In this document: positions 48,648 through 56,280 of the stretch, one piece after another | How positions within the stretch are numbered: the stretch's first letter is position 1 | Layout: every line of letters begins with the position of its first letter | Assembly: GCF_008001035.1 (NCBI RefSeq) | Contig: NZ_CP042856.1 | Location: forward strand, 62,001-126,000 | Length of the DNA: 64,000 bases | Direction of reading: 5' to 3' | Source of the DNA: Salinibacterium sp. dk2585 | Lineage (GTDB): Bacteria; Actinomycetota; Actinomycetes; Actinomycetales; Microbacteriaceae | The notes under the pieces: model-generated | Databases searched by the model: none | What the model was told of the DNA's origin: nothing | What the model saw: only the letters and a program-made list of their open reading frames with translations | Translations under genes and position numbers: made by a program

Positions 48648-50203
48648 GGCTCCGCTTCCGCCTGCTCGCGAACGGACTCCTGCGGAGTCCATGGGTGCTC
48701 ATCTCGGTGATCCTCGGGGCGCTCTGGGGGCTCATGATCCTGGTCGGCGTCGTGGTCGGCATGGTCTCGCTGTCGTTCACCACACCGGATGTCGCGTGGA
48801 CGGTCGCGGTGCTCGCCGGCTCCGTCACACTGCTCGGTTGGATCGTGCTGCCCCTCGTGCTGCGCGGCCTCGACCAGTCCCTCAGCGTGAGCAAGCTGCG
48901 GACGTTCCCGATCCCGCCGCAGCGCCTCGTCGTGGCCCTGCTTTTCGTGGGACTCCTCGGAATCCCGGGCATCGTCACGCTCATCGCGGCCCTGTCGACG
49001 ACCCTGACCTGGTTGCGCGAGCCCCTCGCGCTCGTTGCCGCGCCTTTCGCCGCCGTGCTCGCGGTCGTCACCTGCGTCGCGGCATCCCGCGCCTTCGAAT
49101 CGGTCGGGGCTGCCCTCGCCGCCGGCCGGCGCTACCGGGAGGTCATGGGGGTGCTCGTCTTCGTGCCCCTCATGTTGATCGGACCCATCATCGCCTTCGC
49201 CGGCAGCTCCCTCGCCGCCATCTCGGAACAGCTGCCCCGCATCGCGGCGGTGCTCTCGTGGACCCCGCTCGGCGCCGCCTGGTCAATCCCTGGCGACCTC
49301 GCCCTCGACCGTCCCCTCGACGCGCTCGCGAAGCTCGGCATCGCCCTCGCGACCCTGGCCGTGCTCCTGCTGCTCTGGTGGCGCAGCCTCAGCCGACTGC
49401 TCGTTGCGCCGCCCACGGCATCCGGTGGCTCGGGTCGTTCCAAGGGCTTGGGCTTCTTCAACGTGTTCCCGGCAACCCCGACTGGGGCGGTTGCCGCACG
49501 CACGAGCGTCTACTGGATGCGTGACCCCCGCTACGGTGGTTCGCTCATCGTGCTGCCGCTCATCGCGGTGATCGCCGTGTTCCTCTCCTCGACGGGATCG
49601 ACGTGGATGCTCGTGGTGCTCGGCCCCATCGTCGCGGCGACCCTCGCCATCACCCTCTGCGCAGAGGTCTCCTATGACGGCACGGCCTTCGCAGCCCACC
49701 TCTCGACGGGGGTGAGCGGCGCCGCCGATCGCGCCGGCCGCGTGATCACGCTCGGCATCCTCGCGGTGCCGCTCGTCATCGCGGCAACCGTGATCCCACT
49801 CGCCATGCTCGACATGGCGCGCGACATCCCGGCCTTCCTTGGCATCGGCCTCGGCCTGCTGCTGACGGGCTTCGGGGTCTCGAGCGTCGCATCCGCTCGC
49901 TTCCTCATGCCTGTGCCTGCCGCGGGCGAGAGTCCCTTCAAGACGCCGCCCGGCACGACCTTCATGGCGCAACTGTCAATGTTCGTGGCGTGGGCGATCG
50001 TGTTCGGGCTTGCGCTGCCGGAGCTCATCCTGGGCATCGTCGCGGCTGCGACCGGCAGCATCGTGCTGGGCTTCGTGGCGCTCGCGATCGGCCTCGTGCT
50101 CGGCACGGTGTTCATGCTCGTCGGCATCCGCATGGGCGGGTCGCTGCTCGAGCGTCGCGGCCCAGAACTGCTCGCCAGCCTCAGGAAGGCGCGCGGCGCC
50201 TGA
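48629..50203 (+). CDS. ABC transporter permease (large, export type)
   Basis: A 524-residue membrane protein with about 12 helices. It begins at GTG 48629 inside the ATPase gene, so the two are coupled. No cargo-specific motif is evident. Large two-fold permeases of this sort pair with YtrB-like ATPases and are often induced by cell-wall stress; that is inferred from the GntR-DUF1648 context. The C-terminus RRGPELLASLRKARGA is cytoplasmic. Confidence 0.88.
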   Translation: MVAHLLRLRFRLLANGLLRSPWVLISVILGALWGLMILVGVVVGMVSLSFTTPDVAWTVAVLAGSVTLLGWIVLPLVLRGLDQSLSVSKLRTFPIPPQRLVVALLFVGLLGIPGIVTLIAALSTTLTWLREPLALVAAPFAAVLAVVTCVAASRAFESVGAALAAGRRYREVMGVLVFVPLMLIGPIIAFAGSSLAAISEQLPRIAAVLSWTPLGAAWSIPGDLALDRPLDALAKLGIALATLAVLLLLWWRSLSRLLVAPPTASGGSGRSKGLGFFNVFPATPTGAVAARTSVYWMRDPRYGGSLIVLPLIAVIAVFLSSTGSTWMLVVLGPIVAATLAITLCAEVSYDGTAFAAHLSTGVSGAADRAGRVITLGILAVPLVIAATVIPLAMLDMARDIPAFLGIGLGLLLTGFGVSSVASARFLMPVPAAGESPFKTPPGTTFMAQLSMFVAWAIVFGLALPELILGIVAAATGSIVLGFVALAIGLVLGTVFMLVGIRMGGSLLERRGPELLASLRKARGA

Positions 50204-50224
50204 GCCGGCCCAGCCGAACGGGCG

Positions 50225-50707
50225 TCAGACGATCTCGTCGACCGAGGCCTGCGTGATCTCCTCGCCGACGATCTCCTGCGTCGAGAGCGCGACGGCGGGG
50301 TCCATGCCGGGAGCGCAGCGGGCGAGTTTCAGGAGGCGCTCGTGCAGCAGCTCGGGCGGCACGGGGGGCGAGTCGACGAGCGCTGTGACGGCGACGTAGG
50401 CGCCACGCGTCGTCTCGAGGTGCTGGTGCAGTGACTGCGCGATTCGGCCGGCGAGGGGCATCAGGTCGCTCTCCGGCAGGCGCGCACCGTGCAAGAGCAC
50501 GACGAGGTGGCGAAGATTCGCGTTGCGGGCCGACAGCGACTCGGCCTTCGCCGTGATCGCCTCAAGCTTCTGTCGGGCCGCCTTCTTGCTCTCGATCTCC
50601 GTGAGGTCGACGCGGATGAGTGCGCCGCCTCCCGAGATCGCTTCCGTGCTGATGCATGGGTCCGCGGTCTTGACCGCGGTCATTGTGGAACCTTGTCTCC
50701 ACGACAT
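50225..50707 (-). CDS. Hypothetical protein
   Basis: A 160-residue soluble protein (from ATG 50707 with AAAGG upstream; ATG 50683 is an alternative). I do not recognise it. It has mixed helix and strand, including the basic helix SKKAARQKLEAITAKAESLS, then LRHLVVLLHGARLPESDLMP and the C-terminal VGEEITQASVDEIV. There is no membrane helix or signal. It lies convergent to the ABC permease. Codon use and GC look like the neighbours, so it is probably real. Confidence 0.6.
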   Translation of the reverse strand: MSWRQGSTMTAVKTADPCISTEAISGGGALIRVDLTEIESKKAARQKLEAITAKAESLSARNANLRHLVVLLHGARLPESDLMPLAGRIAQSLHQHLETTRGAYVAVTALVDSPPVPPELLHERLLKLARCAPGMDPAVALSTQEIVGEEITQASVDEIV

Positions 50708-50785
50708 GGATAGGCCTTTCTCAATGCCCGTGCAGGCTCGGCGAGCTGCTGCTGGGCTGCGGCGTGCCTTCTGGCTGCGCGCGCG

Positions 50786-50947
50786 TCACCGGACGGATTC
50801 GGATGCGGGGAAGCGTGGGGGCGCGTTCGACGCCCCCATCCGGCCGGGCGGGGAAGCTGAGGAGTTGAGTGGCGATTCGGGGGCTGGCCCTGCGGCGCTG
50901 TGTCGGGATCGCATGGGGCCGAGCTCGATCGGGAGGATCGTTGCCAT
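50786..50947 (-). CDS. Possible small protein (53 residues)
   Basis: From ATG 50947: MATILPIELGPMRSRHSAAG followed by a Pro/Ser-rich tail. A TATGGT box lies 7 bases before the ATG, the recurring leaderless pattern. It lies upstream of the hypothetical gene at 50225-50707, in a 323-base gap with no better candidate. The tail is low-complexity, so this may be noise. Confidence 0.3.
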   Translation of the reverse strand: MATILPIELGPMRSRHSAAGPAPESPLNSSASPPGRMGASNAPPRFPASESVR

Positions 50948-51030
50948 GCACGTCACCATACTCTTTTGCGGCTGAAACGCGAATGCACTTGTGGAGTGGC
51001 GCGGACCGCGCTCGCTTTGCAAGGGAGTCG

Positions 51031-52101
51031 CTATGCGGCCGACCAGCCGCCGTCGCTCGCGAGCACCTGCCCGTTGACGTTGACCCCGTCATCGCTGAGC
51101 AGGAAGGTGATAGACGCGGCAAGCTGGTCGCCCTCTGCGGCATCCGGCATGATCGCCATGCCGTCGCGCACGCGCTGCTCGCCGAGGGCCGAAGCGAAGC
51201 TCGCCTCGATGTTGGTGATGACGGGGCCGGGCGCGACCGCGTTGATGCGCAGGCCGCTTGGCCCATACATGTAGGCGCTCGACTTCGTGAGGCCGACGAC
51301 GGCGTGCTTCGATGCGGTGTAGGCGGCACCGGCGGCGGAACCGCGAAGGGCGGCCTCGGATGCAACGTTCACGATCGAGCCCTGGGCGCGCGCGAGCATC
51401 CCGGGCACGACGGCGCGCATGAGCTTCATGGTGCCGTCGACGTTGATGCTGAAGACTCGCTTCCACGTGGCGTCGTCGACCTCGTGCACGGGGGTCATGT
51501 TGTCCATGATGCCGGCGACGTTGGCGAGCGCGTCGATCGTGTCGCCCGCCACCTCGATGATGCGCGCGATCGCGGCATCGTCGGTGATGTCGGCCGTCAC
51601 GGTGACGACCTCGGCGCCGGGGGTCTCGGCCGCGAATTCATCGAGGCGCTCCTGCGAGATGTCGACCGCGATGACGCGACCGCCCTCCCGCGCGACACGG
51701 GATGCCGTCGCGCGCCCGATGCCGGAACCAGCGCCCGTCACGATGACGGTCTTGCCCGTGAAGCGTCCCGTGCTGATGCGCTCGACCCACTCGGGGCGCT
51801 CGATTGCGGTCTCCTCCGGGGTGAGTCCTTGCTCGGTCGAGGCTTCACCCTGCGGGGAAGCGGATGCCGCGGCATCCGTGTTCACGTCGCCCTTTGCCGC
51901 CCGTGCGACGAGTTCGTCGAGCAGCTCCTGGCTGAAGCGACCCTTGCTGAGCTTCACGAGGCGCTTGAGGGCGAGACGACGCACGGGCTTGAGTACGCCA
52001 GCGTCCTGGCCTGCCTGGGTAAGGAGTTCGCGGAAGATCGCGCCGCCGATCGGGTCGTCGAGCCAGGTGCCGACGGAGGAGTCTCCTGTGAGGTGTGCCA
52101 T
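51031..52101 (-). CDS. Short-chain dehydrogenase/reductase with N-terminal extension
   Basis: A 356-residue protein. Residues about 113-356 form a classical SDR: cofactor loop TGAGSGIGRATASRVA, then NVAGIMDN and the catalytic YTASKHAV with Ser upstream in NVASEAALRGSAAG. The first about 110 residues are an extra helical region not typical of SDRs (DPIGGAIFRELLTQAGQDAG, then LKPVRRLALKRLVKLSKGRF). The substrate is unknown. RBS AAAGGAC precedes ATG 52101. It is divergent from a TetR gene with a strong operator, so it is probably repressed by it. Confidence 0.92.
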   Translation of the reverse strand: MAHLTGDSSVGTWLDDPIGGAIFRELLTQAGQDAGVLKPVRRLALKRLVKLSKGRFSQELLDELVARAAKGDVNTDAAASASPQGEASTEQGLTPEETAIERPEWVERISTGRFTGKTVIVTGAGSGIGRATASRVAREGGRVIAVDISQERLDEFAAETPGAEVVTVTADITDDAAIARIIEVAGDTIDALANVAGIMDNMTPVHEVDDATWKRVFSINVDGTMKLMRAVVPGMLARAQGSIVNVASEAALRGSAAGAAYTASKHAVVGLTKSSAYMYGPSGLRINAVAPGPVITNIEASFASALGEQRVRDGMAIMPDAAEGDQLAASITFLLSDDGVNVNGQVLASDGGWSAA

Positions 52102-52164
52102 GAGTGTCCTTTGTTGTTGGTCTGGGGCGGGAGGTGTGTTGCGTCGCGCGGGCCGGTGGCGTCA

Positions 52165-52184
52165 ACCGGACAACACTGTCCGGT
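52165..52184. promoter_or_regulatory. TetR-type operator between SDR and TetR genes
   Basis: ACCGGACA-ACAC-TGTCCGGT, perfect 8-base arms. The regulator's -10-like TACGCT (52194-52199) lies 9 bases downstream, so binding would block the promoter. Confidence 0.7.
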
Positions 52185-52205
52185 ATTCCTCGCTACGCTA
52201 ACACC

Positions 52206-52760
52206 GTGACGTTGAAGGTGAAAGGGAATCGCGGGCCCAGTGCTGGCCCCCAGAACCGCCGCGCCCTCATCGACGCGGCGCGCGAGATCTTCGCGACCGA
52301 CGGACTCAACGCGCCGCTCAGCTTGATCGCGCGCCGGGCGGGTGTCGGGCAGGGCAGCCTCTACCGGCACTTCCCCGACCGGCTCGCGCTCGCCGTCGCC
52401 GTCTTTGACGACAACATCGGCGACCTCGAGGCCGGCGTCGCCGACCCGCGCACCACACTCGACGAGCTGCTCGAGCGGGTCATCTCGCAGGCCCTCACCT
52501 CCACGACGCTCATCGACATGATGTTCGCCCACCGCGACGACGAGCGTGCGATTCACCTGCAGACCCGAGTGCGCGCCCTTCTCGCGGCGATCGTCGAACG
52601 GGAGAAGGTTGCCGGGCGCATCCGCGCCGAGGTCGCCGTCGACGACGTGTTGCTCGCGATCTCGATGCTCGCGGGCATCCTCGCGCGCTCAGAGGCGGAT
52701 GCCCGGCCGGAGGTCGCGCGTCGCGCCTGGGGCATCCTGCACACGGCCTTCGCGCCCTGA
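52206..52760 (+). CDS. TetR-family regulator
   Basis: A 184-residue regulator. The helix-turn-helix reads NRRALIDAAREIFATDGLNA then PLSLIARRAGVGQGSLYRHF (about residues 17-57). The C-terminal domain (about 75-180) is all-helical and would bind a small ligand. GTG 52206 has TACGCT 6 bases upstream and no ribosome site, so it is probably leaderless. It likely represses the divergent SDR gene and itself through the operator at 52165-52184. Confidence 0.92.
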   Translation: MTLKVKGNRGPSAGPQNRRALIDAAREIFATDGLNAPLSLIARRAGVGQGSLYRHFPDRLALAVAVFDDNIGDLEAGVADPRTTLDELLERVISQALTSTTLIDMMFAHRDDERAIHLQTRVRALLAAIVEREKVAGRIRAEVAVDDVLLAISMLAGILARSEADARPEVARRAWGILHTAFAP

Positions 52761-52830
52761 TTGAAACCGACCGGGCTACAGTTTCCGCCCCGCGCTACAG
52801 CAATATCTATGGCGGAGGGTCAAAACGTGT

Positions 52831-52862
52831 AGCGCCCGCCTGCCGGAGGGCAGACGGGCGCT
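52831..52862. terminator. Strong hairpin between convergent genes
   Basis: AGCGCCCG and CTGCC pair with GGCAG and CGGGCGCT around GGAG, with one mismatch. It is placed to end both the TetR and the CNNM transcripts. Confidence 0.6.
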
Positions 52863-52880
52863 GAACGCGGCGCGGTGCGC

Positions 52881-53924
52881 TTACGCGGCCGTCGTCGCGT
52901 CGTCGATCTCGCCGACGAGCACCTCGATGACGTCCTCCAGGTAGAGGATGCCCACGGTCTCACCGTTCGGGTCGAGTGTGCGGGCAACATGGGCGCCGCG
53001 GCGGCGAAGCACCGCGAGCGCATCCTCGAGTTCGGCCGTGCGCGCGATCGAGATGAGGCGGCGCAGTCGCTTCTCGGGGATGGGTGCCGCGACCTGCTCC
53101 GGCTGGTGCAGGTCGAGCACGTCCTTCATGTGCACGTAGGCGGCCGGCTGGCCCTGCTCGTCCGCGACGATGTAGCGCGAGTAGCCGTGCTCGCTGACGG
53201 CAGCACGCACGTCCGCCGGCGTGGCGTTGTGCGGCAGCAGCACCATCTCATCGAGCGGAACATCGACCTCATCGACCGTCTTCTCGGTGAACTCGAACGC
53301 ACCGGCGAGCGTGCCGGAGGCATCCGTCAACGTGCCCTCCCTGCGAGACTGCTCGACGATGTTGGCAACCTCGTCGAGCGTGTAGGTGCTCGTCGCCTCG
53401 TCCTTCGGCTGCACCTTGAAGAGGCGCAGGATGCCGTTGGCGACCGTGTTGAGTGTCCAGATGACGGGCTTGAACACCTTGGCGACCGCGACGAGCGCGG
53501 GGGCCAGGATGAGCGCGGCCCGGTCGGGCACCGAGAACGCCATGTTCTTGGGAACCATCTCGCCGAACACGACGTGGAGGAACGTCACGAGGGCGAGGGC
53601 CACCGCGAAGGCGATGATGCTGATGAGCTCGGGCGTGAGCCCGGTGAGCCCCAGCGGGATCTCAAGGAGGTGGTGGATCGCCGGCTCACTCACGTTGAGG
53701 ATGAGCAGCGAGCACACCGTGATGCCGAGCTGGCTCGTGGCCAGCATGAGCGTCGCGTGTTCCATCGCCCACAGCGTCGTCTTGGCGGCGCGACTGCCGC
53801 GCTCAGCCTTCGGCTCGATCTGCGAGCGTCGGGCGGAGATGACGGCGAACTCTGCGCCGACGAAGAAGGCGTTGGCGATCAGCAGCACGAAGAGCCAGAT
53901 CACTCCGGGGAGGTACTCACTCAT
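52881..53924 (-). CDS. CNNM/CBS-domain membrane protein (hemolysin C-like)
   Basis: A 347-residue protein with an N-terminal DUF21 membrane domain of about four helices (residues 1-140, with VFGEMVPKNMAFSVPDRAAL) and a pair of CBS domains (about 205-335). Such proteins are linked to magnesium or cobalt efflux. It lacks the CorC_HlyC C-terminal domain that its neighbour keeps. It overlaps the upstream paralogue by 8 bases, so the two may work as a pair. Confidence 0.92.
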   Translation of the reverse strand: MSEYLPGVIWLFVLLIANAFFVGAEFAVISARRSQIEPKAERGSRAAKTTLWAMEHATLMLATSQLGITVCSLLILNVSEPAIHHLLEIPLGLTGLTPELISIIAFAVALALVTFLHVVFGEMVPKNMAFSVPDRAALILAPALVAVAKVFKPVIWTLNTVANGILRLFKVQPKDEATSTYTLDEVANIVEQSRREGTLTDASGTLAGAFEFTEKTVDEVDVPLDEMVLLPHNATPADVRAAVSEHGYSRYIVADEQGQPAAYVHMKDVLDLHQPEQVAAPIPEKRLRRLISIARTAELEDALAVLRRRGAHVARTLDPNGETVGILYLEDVIEVLVGEIDDATTAA

Positions 53925-55284
53925 TGCCGACCTCCTTCAGGATGCCCTCGATGGTGCGGTCGTGGCTGCTCATGAGACTCGGGTCCTCATCGGGGTCGTC
54001 TGGTGTGTAGCGGAGGCGCACGATGCGGTGTCCGTCGATGCGCTCGACGCGGAGGGTGCCGTTCTCGAGGCGCACCTCGTCACCCAGCTCGGGGAGCCGT
54101 TCGAGCGCATCCGTGACATAGCCGCCGGCCGTGTCGTAGTCGGCGCCCTGCGGGATGTCGACCCCGGTGCGGTCGAAGACCTCATCGGGTCGCCAGCCAG
54201 CGTCGAAGGTGAGCGAACGCCCACGGCGCAGCACGCCCGTGCGGGTGCGGTCGTGTTCGTCCTCCAGCTCGCCCACGATCTCCTCGACGAGGTCTTCGAG
54301 CGTGACGATGCCAGCCGTGCCGCCGTGCTCGTCGCCGACGATCGCGATCTGCAGGCCCTCCGCGCGGAGCAGTCCGAGGAGGTGGTCGGCGCCCATGCTC
54401 TCGGGCACGGTGCGGACGGGGCTCATGAGCGCCTCTGCCGTGATCGCATCGCGCTCGTCGAAGGGCACCTCGAACGCCTGCTTCACGTGCACGACGCCGA
54501 CGATGCGGTCGGGGGTGCCGTTGATCACAGGGAAACGCGAGTACCCGGTGGCGAGCGATGCAGTGATGATGGCGCTCGCCGTCTCGTCACTTTCGACGCT
54601 CACCATCCGCACGCGTGGCGTCATGACGTCGGAGGCGTCGTGGTTCGCGAAGCGGAGGGTGCGGCGCAGCAGCTGAGCGTCATCCTTCTCGAGCAGCCCA
54701 GCAAGCGCGGAGTGCCGGATGAGGTAGGAGAGCTCGTCGGCGCTGCGAGCGCCCGAGAGCTCCTCCTTCGGCTCGATGCCGAAGGAGCGGATGATCGCAT
54801 TCGCCGTGTTGTTGAACAGCAGGATGAGCGGCTTGAACACGGCCGTGAACAGCCGCTGGAACGGCGTGACGAGCTTGGCGGTCGCGAGGGGCACGGCGAG
54901 GGCGAAGTTCTTGGGCACGAGCTCACCGATGATCATCGAGAACAGGGTCGCGATCAGGATGCCCGTGGTTGCGCCGATCGGCGTCACGGCGGCCTCTGGA
55001 ACACCGAGGTCGAGGAGCGGCCCCCGGAGGAGACCGCTGACGGCCGGCTCAAAGGTGTAGCCGGTGAGCAGTGTCGTCAGCGTGATGCCGAGCTGTGCAC
55101 TTGAGAGGTGCGTGGAGGTGATCTTCAGCGCCTTGATGGTGCCGTCGAGCCCACGCTCGCCTTTGTCGCGACGCTTCTCGAGCTCATTGCGGTCGAGATT
55201 GACGAGCGCGAACTCGCTCGCGACGAAGAGTCCGGTGCCCACGGTCAGCACGAGACCGATGGCGAGCATGCCCCACTCATTCAT
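53917..55284 (-). CDS. CNNM/CBS-domain membrane protein with CorC_HlyC domain
   Basis: A 455-residue protein with a DUF21 domain (residues 1-190, SAQLGITLTTLLTGYTFEPA; IGELVPKNFALAVPLATAKL), two CBS domains (about 215-335, MTPRVRMVSVESDE; ILVG-like core in VTLEDLVEEIVGELEDEHD) and a CorC_HlyC domain (about 350-430). The family takes part in divalent-metal homeostasis. The two CNNM genes are in tandem, a frequent actinobacterial arrangement. Confidence 0.94.
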   Translation of the reverse strand: MNEWGMLAIGLVLTVGTGLFVASEFALVNLDRNELEKRRDKGERGLDGTIKALKITSTHLSSAQLGITLTTLLTGYTFEPAVSGLLRGPLLDLGVPEAAVTPIGATTGILIATLFSMIIGELVPKNFALAVPLATAKLVTPFQRLFTAVFKPLILLFNNTANAIIRSFGIEPKEELSGARSADELSYLIRHSALAGLLEKDDAQLLRRTLRFANHDASDVMTPRVRMVSVESDETASAIITASLATGYSRFPVINGTPDRIVGVVHVKQAFEVPFDERDAITAEALMSPVRTVPESMGADHLLGLLRAEGLQIAIVGDEHGGTAGIVTLEDLVEEIVGELEDEHDRTRTGVLRRGRSLTFDAGWRPDEVFDRTGVDIPQGADYDTAGGYVTDALERLPELGDEVRLENGTLRVERIDGHRIVRLRYTPDDPDEDPSLMSSHDRTIEGILKEVGNE

Positions 55285-55378
55285 GAGGTCCCCCCGTCCA
55301 TCTCAGGCTTCGCACTAGCGAAACGATGGGCAGGGGGCGGGGCCTGTGAGAGGGAGGGTCATCCATAGTGGTCTCAAG

Positions 55379-56197
55379 TTATCGGGAAGGTTCGCCACCT
55401 TCCTGTGGAAAAGCCGAGTAGGAGGCCGCGAGCTCGGCCACATCGATGGCGCAGCGCTGCACCCGCGTGACGGTCTCCGGCGCGAGCAGCCGATCGAGGC
55501 GGCCGACGGGGCACGCGACCGAGATCGCCGCGAAGGGTGCGCCTCCCGGGGTGAGGATCGCGACGCCGACCGCCCCGACGCCGTCCTCGCTCTCTTCCCG
55601 GTTGACGGCGAAGCCGACCGAGCGCGCCGACATCAGCTGCCCCAGGAGCCGGTCGAGGGAGGTCTCATCGAGCGTCCGCCCGGATGCCACGGCGCTCCGT
55701 GAACGGTAGAGCGCGCGCACCTTCTCGGCGGGTTCGTGGGCGAGCATGATCTTGCCGCCCGAGGTGTGCAGGGCGGGCACGACGCTGCCGGTGCGGTCGC
55801 CCACCCGAAGCACGGCGCCACCTTCGACGGTGTGGAGGAAGCGGATGTCGGTGCCCACCCTGATCATGATGTTGATCGTCTCTCCGAGCTCGCCGCTGAG
55901 CGCCTCCATCTCGGGGGCGGCGAGGTCGCGCAGCTCGCGGGTCCATGGTGCGCGGATCGCCCGAGCGTCCATCGCCGGCCCCGGCACGTAGCGCCGCTGC
56001 TCGTCCTGCGTTGCGAAGCCCCGGTAGACGAGCATGGAGAAGAGCCGGTGCGCGGTGGAGAGCGCGATGTCGAGTTCGGCGGCGGCATCCGTGACGCGAA
56101 GGCTGCCGGAGTCGCGCAGGAGCTGCAGGAGGCGCAGCACGTTGTCGACGGACTCGATGACGTAGGTGGGCCGCGCCTGGATAGCGTTCTTCTTCAC
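55379..56197 (-). CDS. IclR-family regulator
   Basis: A 272-residue IclR regulator from GTG 56197. The winged helix is at about 15-75 (SVDNVLRLLQLLRDSGSLRV; LSTAHRLFSMLVYRGF). The effector domain is at about 90-260 (LHTSGGKIMLAHEPAEKV; GFAVNREESEDGVGAVGVAI). IclR proteins often control aromatic-acid catabolism. It is divergent from an aromatic monooxygenase gene, and its start codon overlaps a perfect palindrome, suggesting autoregulation. An upstream frame to 56278 is possible but would run through the palindrome. Confidence 0.9.
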   Translation of the reverse strand: MKKNAIQARPTYVIESVDNVLRLLQLLRDSGSLRVTDAAAELDIALSTAHRLFSMLVYRGFATQDEQRRYVPGPAMDARAIRAPWTRELRDLAAPEMEALSGELGETINIMIRVGTDIRFLHTVEGGAVLRVGDRTGSVVPALHTSGGKIMLAHEPAEKVRALYRSRSAVASGRTLDETSLDRLLGQLMSARSVGFAVNREESEDGVGAVGVAILTPGGAPFAAISVACPVGRLDRLLAPETVTRVQRCAIDVAELAASYSAFPQEGGEPSR

Positions 56198-56205
56198 AGA
56201 AGAAG
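56189..56205. promoter_or_regulatory. Palindrome over the IclR start codon
   Basis: CTTCTTC-ACA-GAAGAAG, perfect 7-base arms, 76 bases from the monooxygenase start. It is a likely operator for the IclR protein. Confidence 0.55.
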
Positions 56206-56280
56206 TGTATTGCGGCAGTTTTTCTGCTGTCAGAGAGTAGTTATGGGCCGTGAGCGCCCGCAGACGAAGGATGGGCAACG

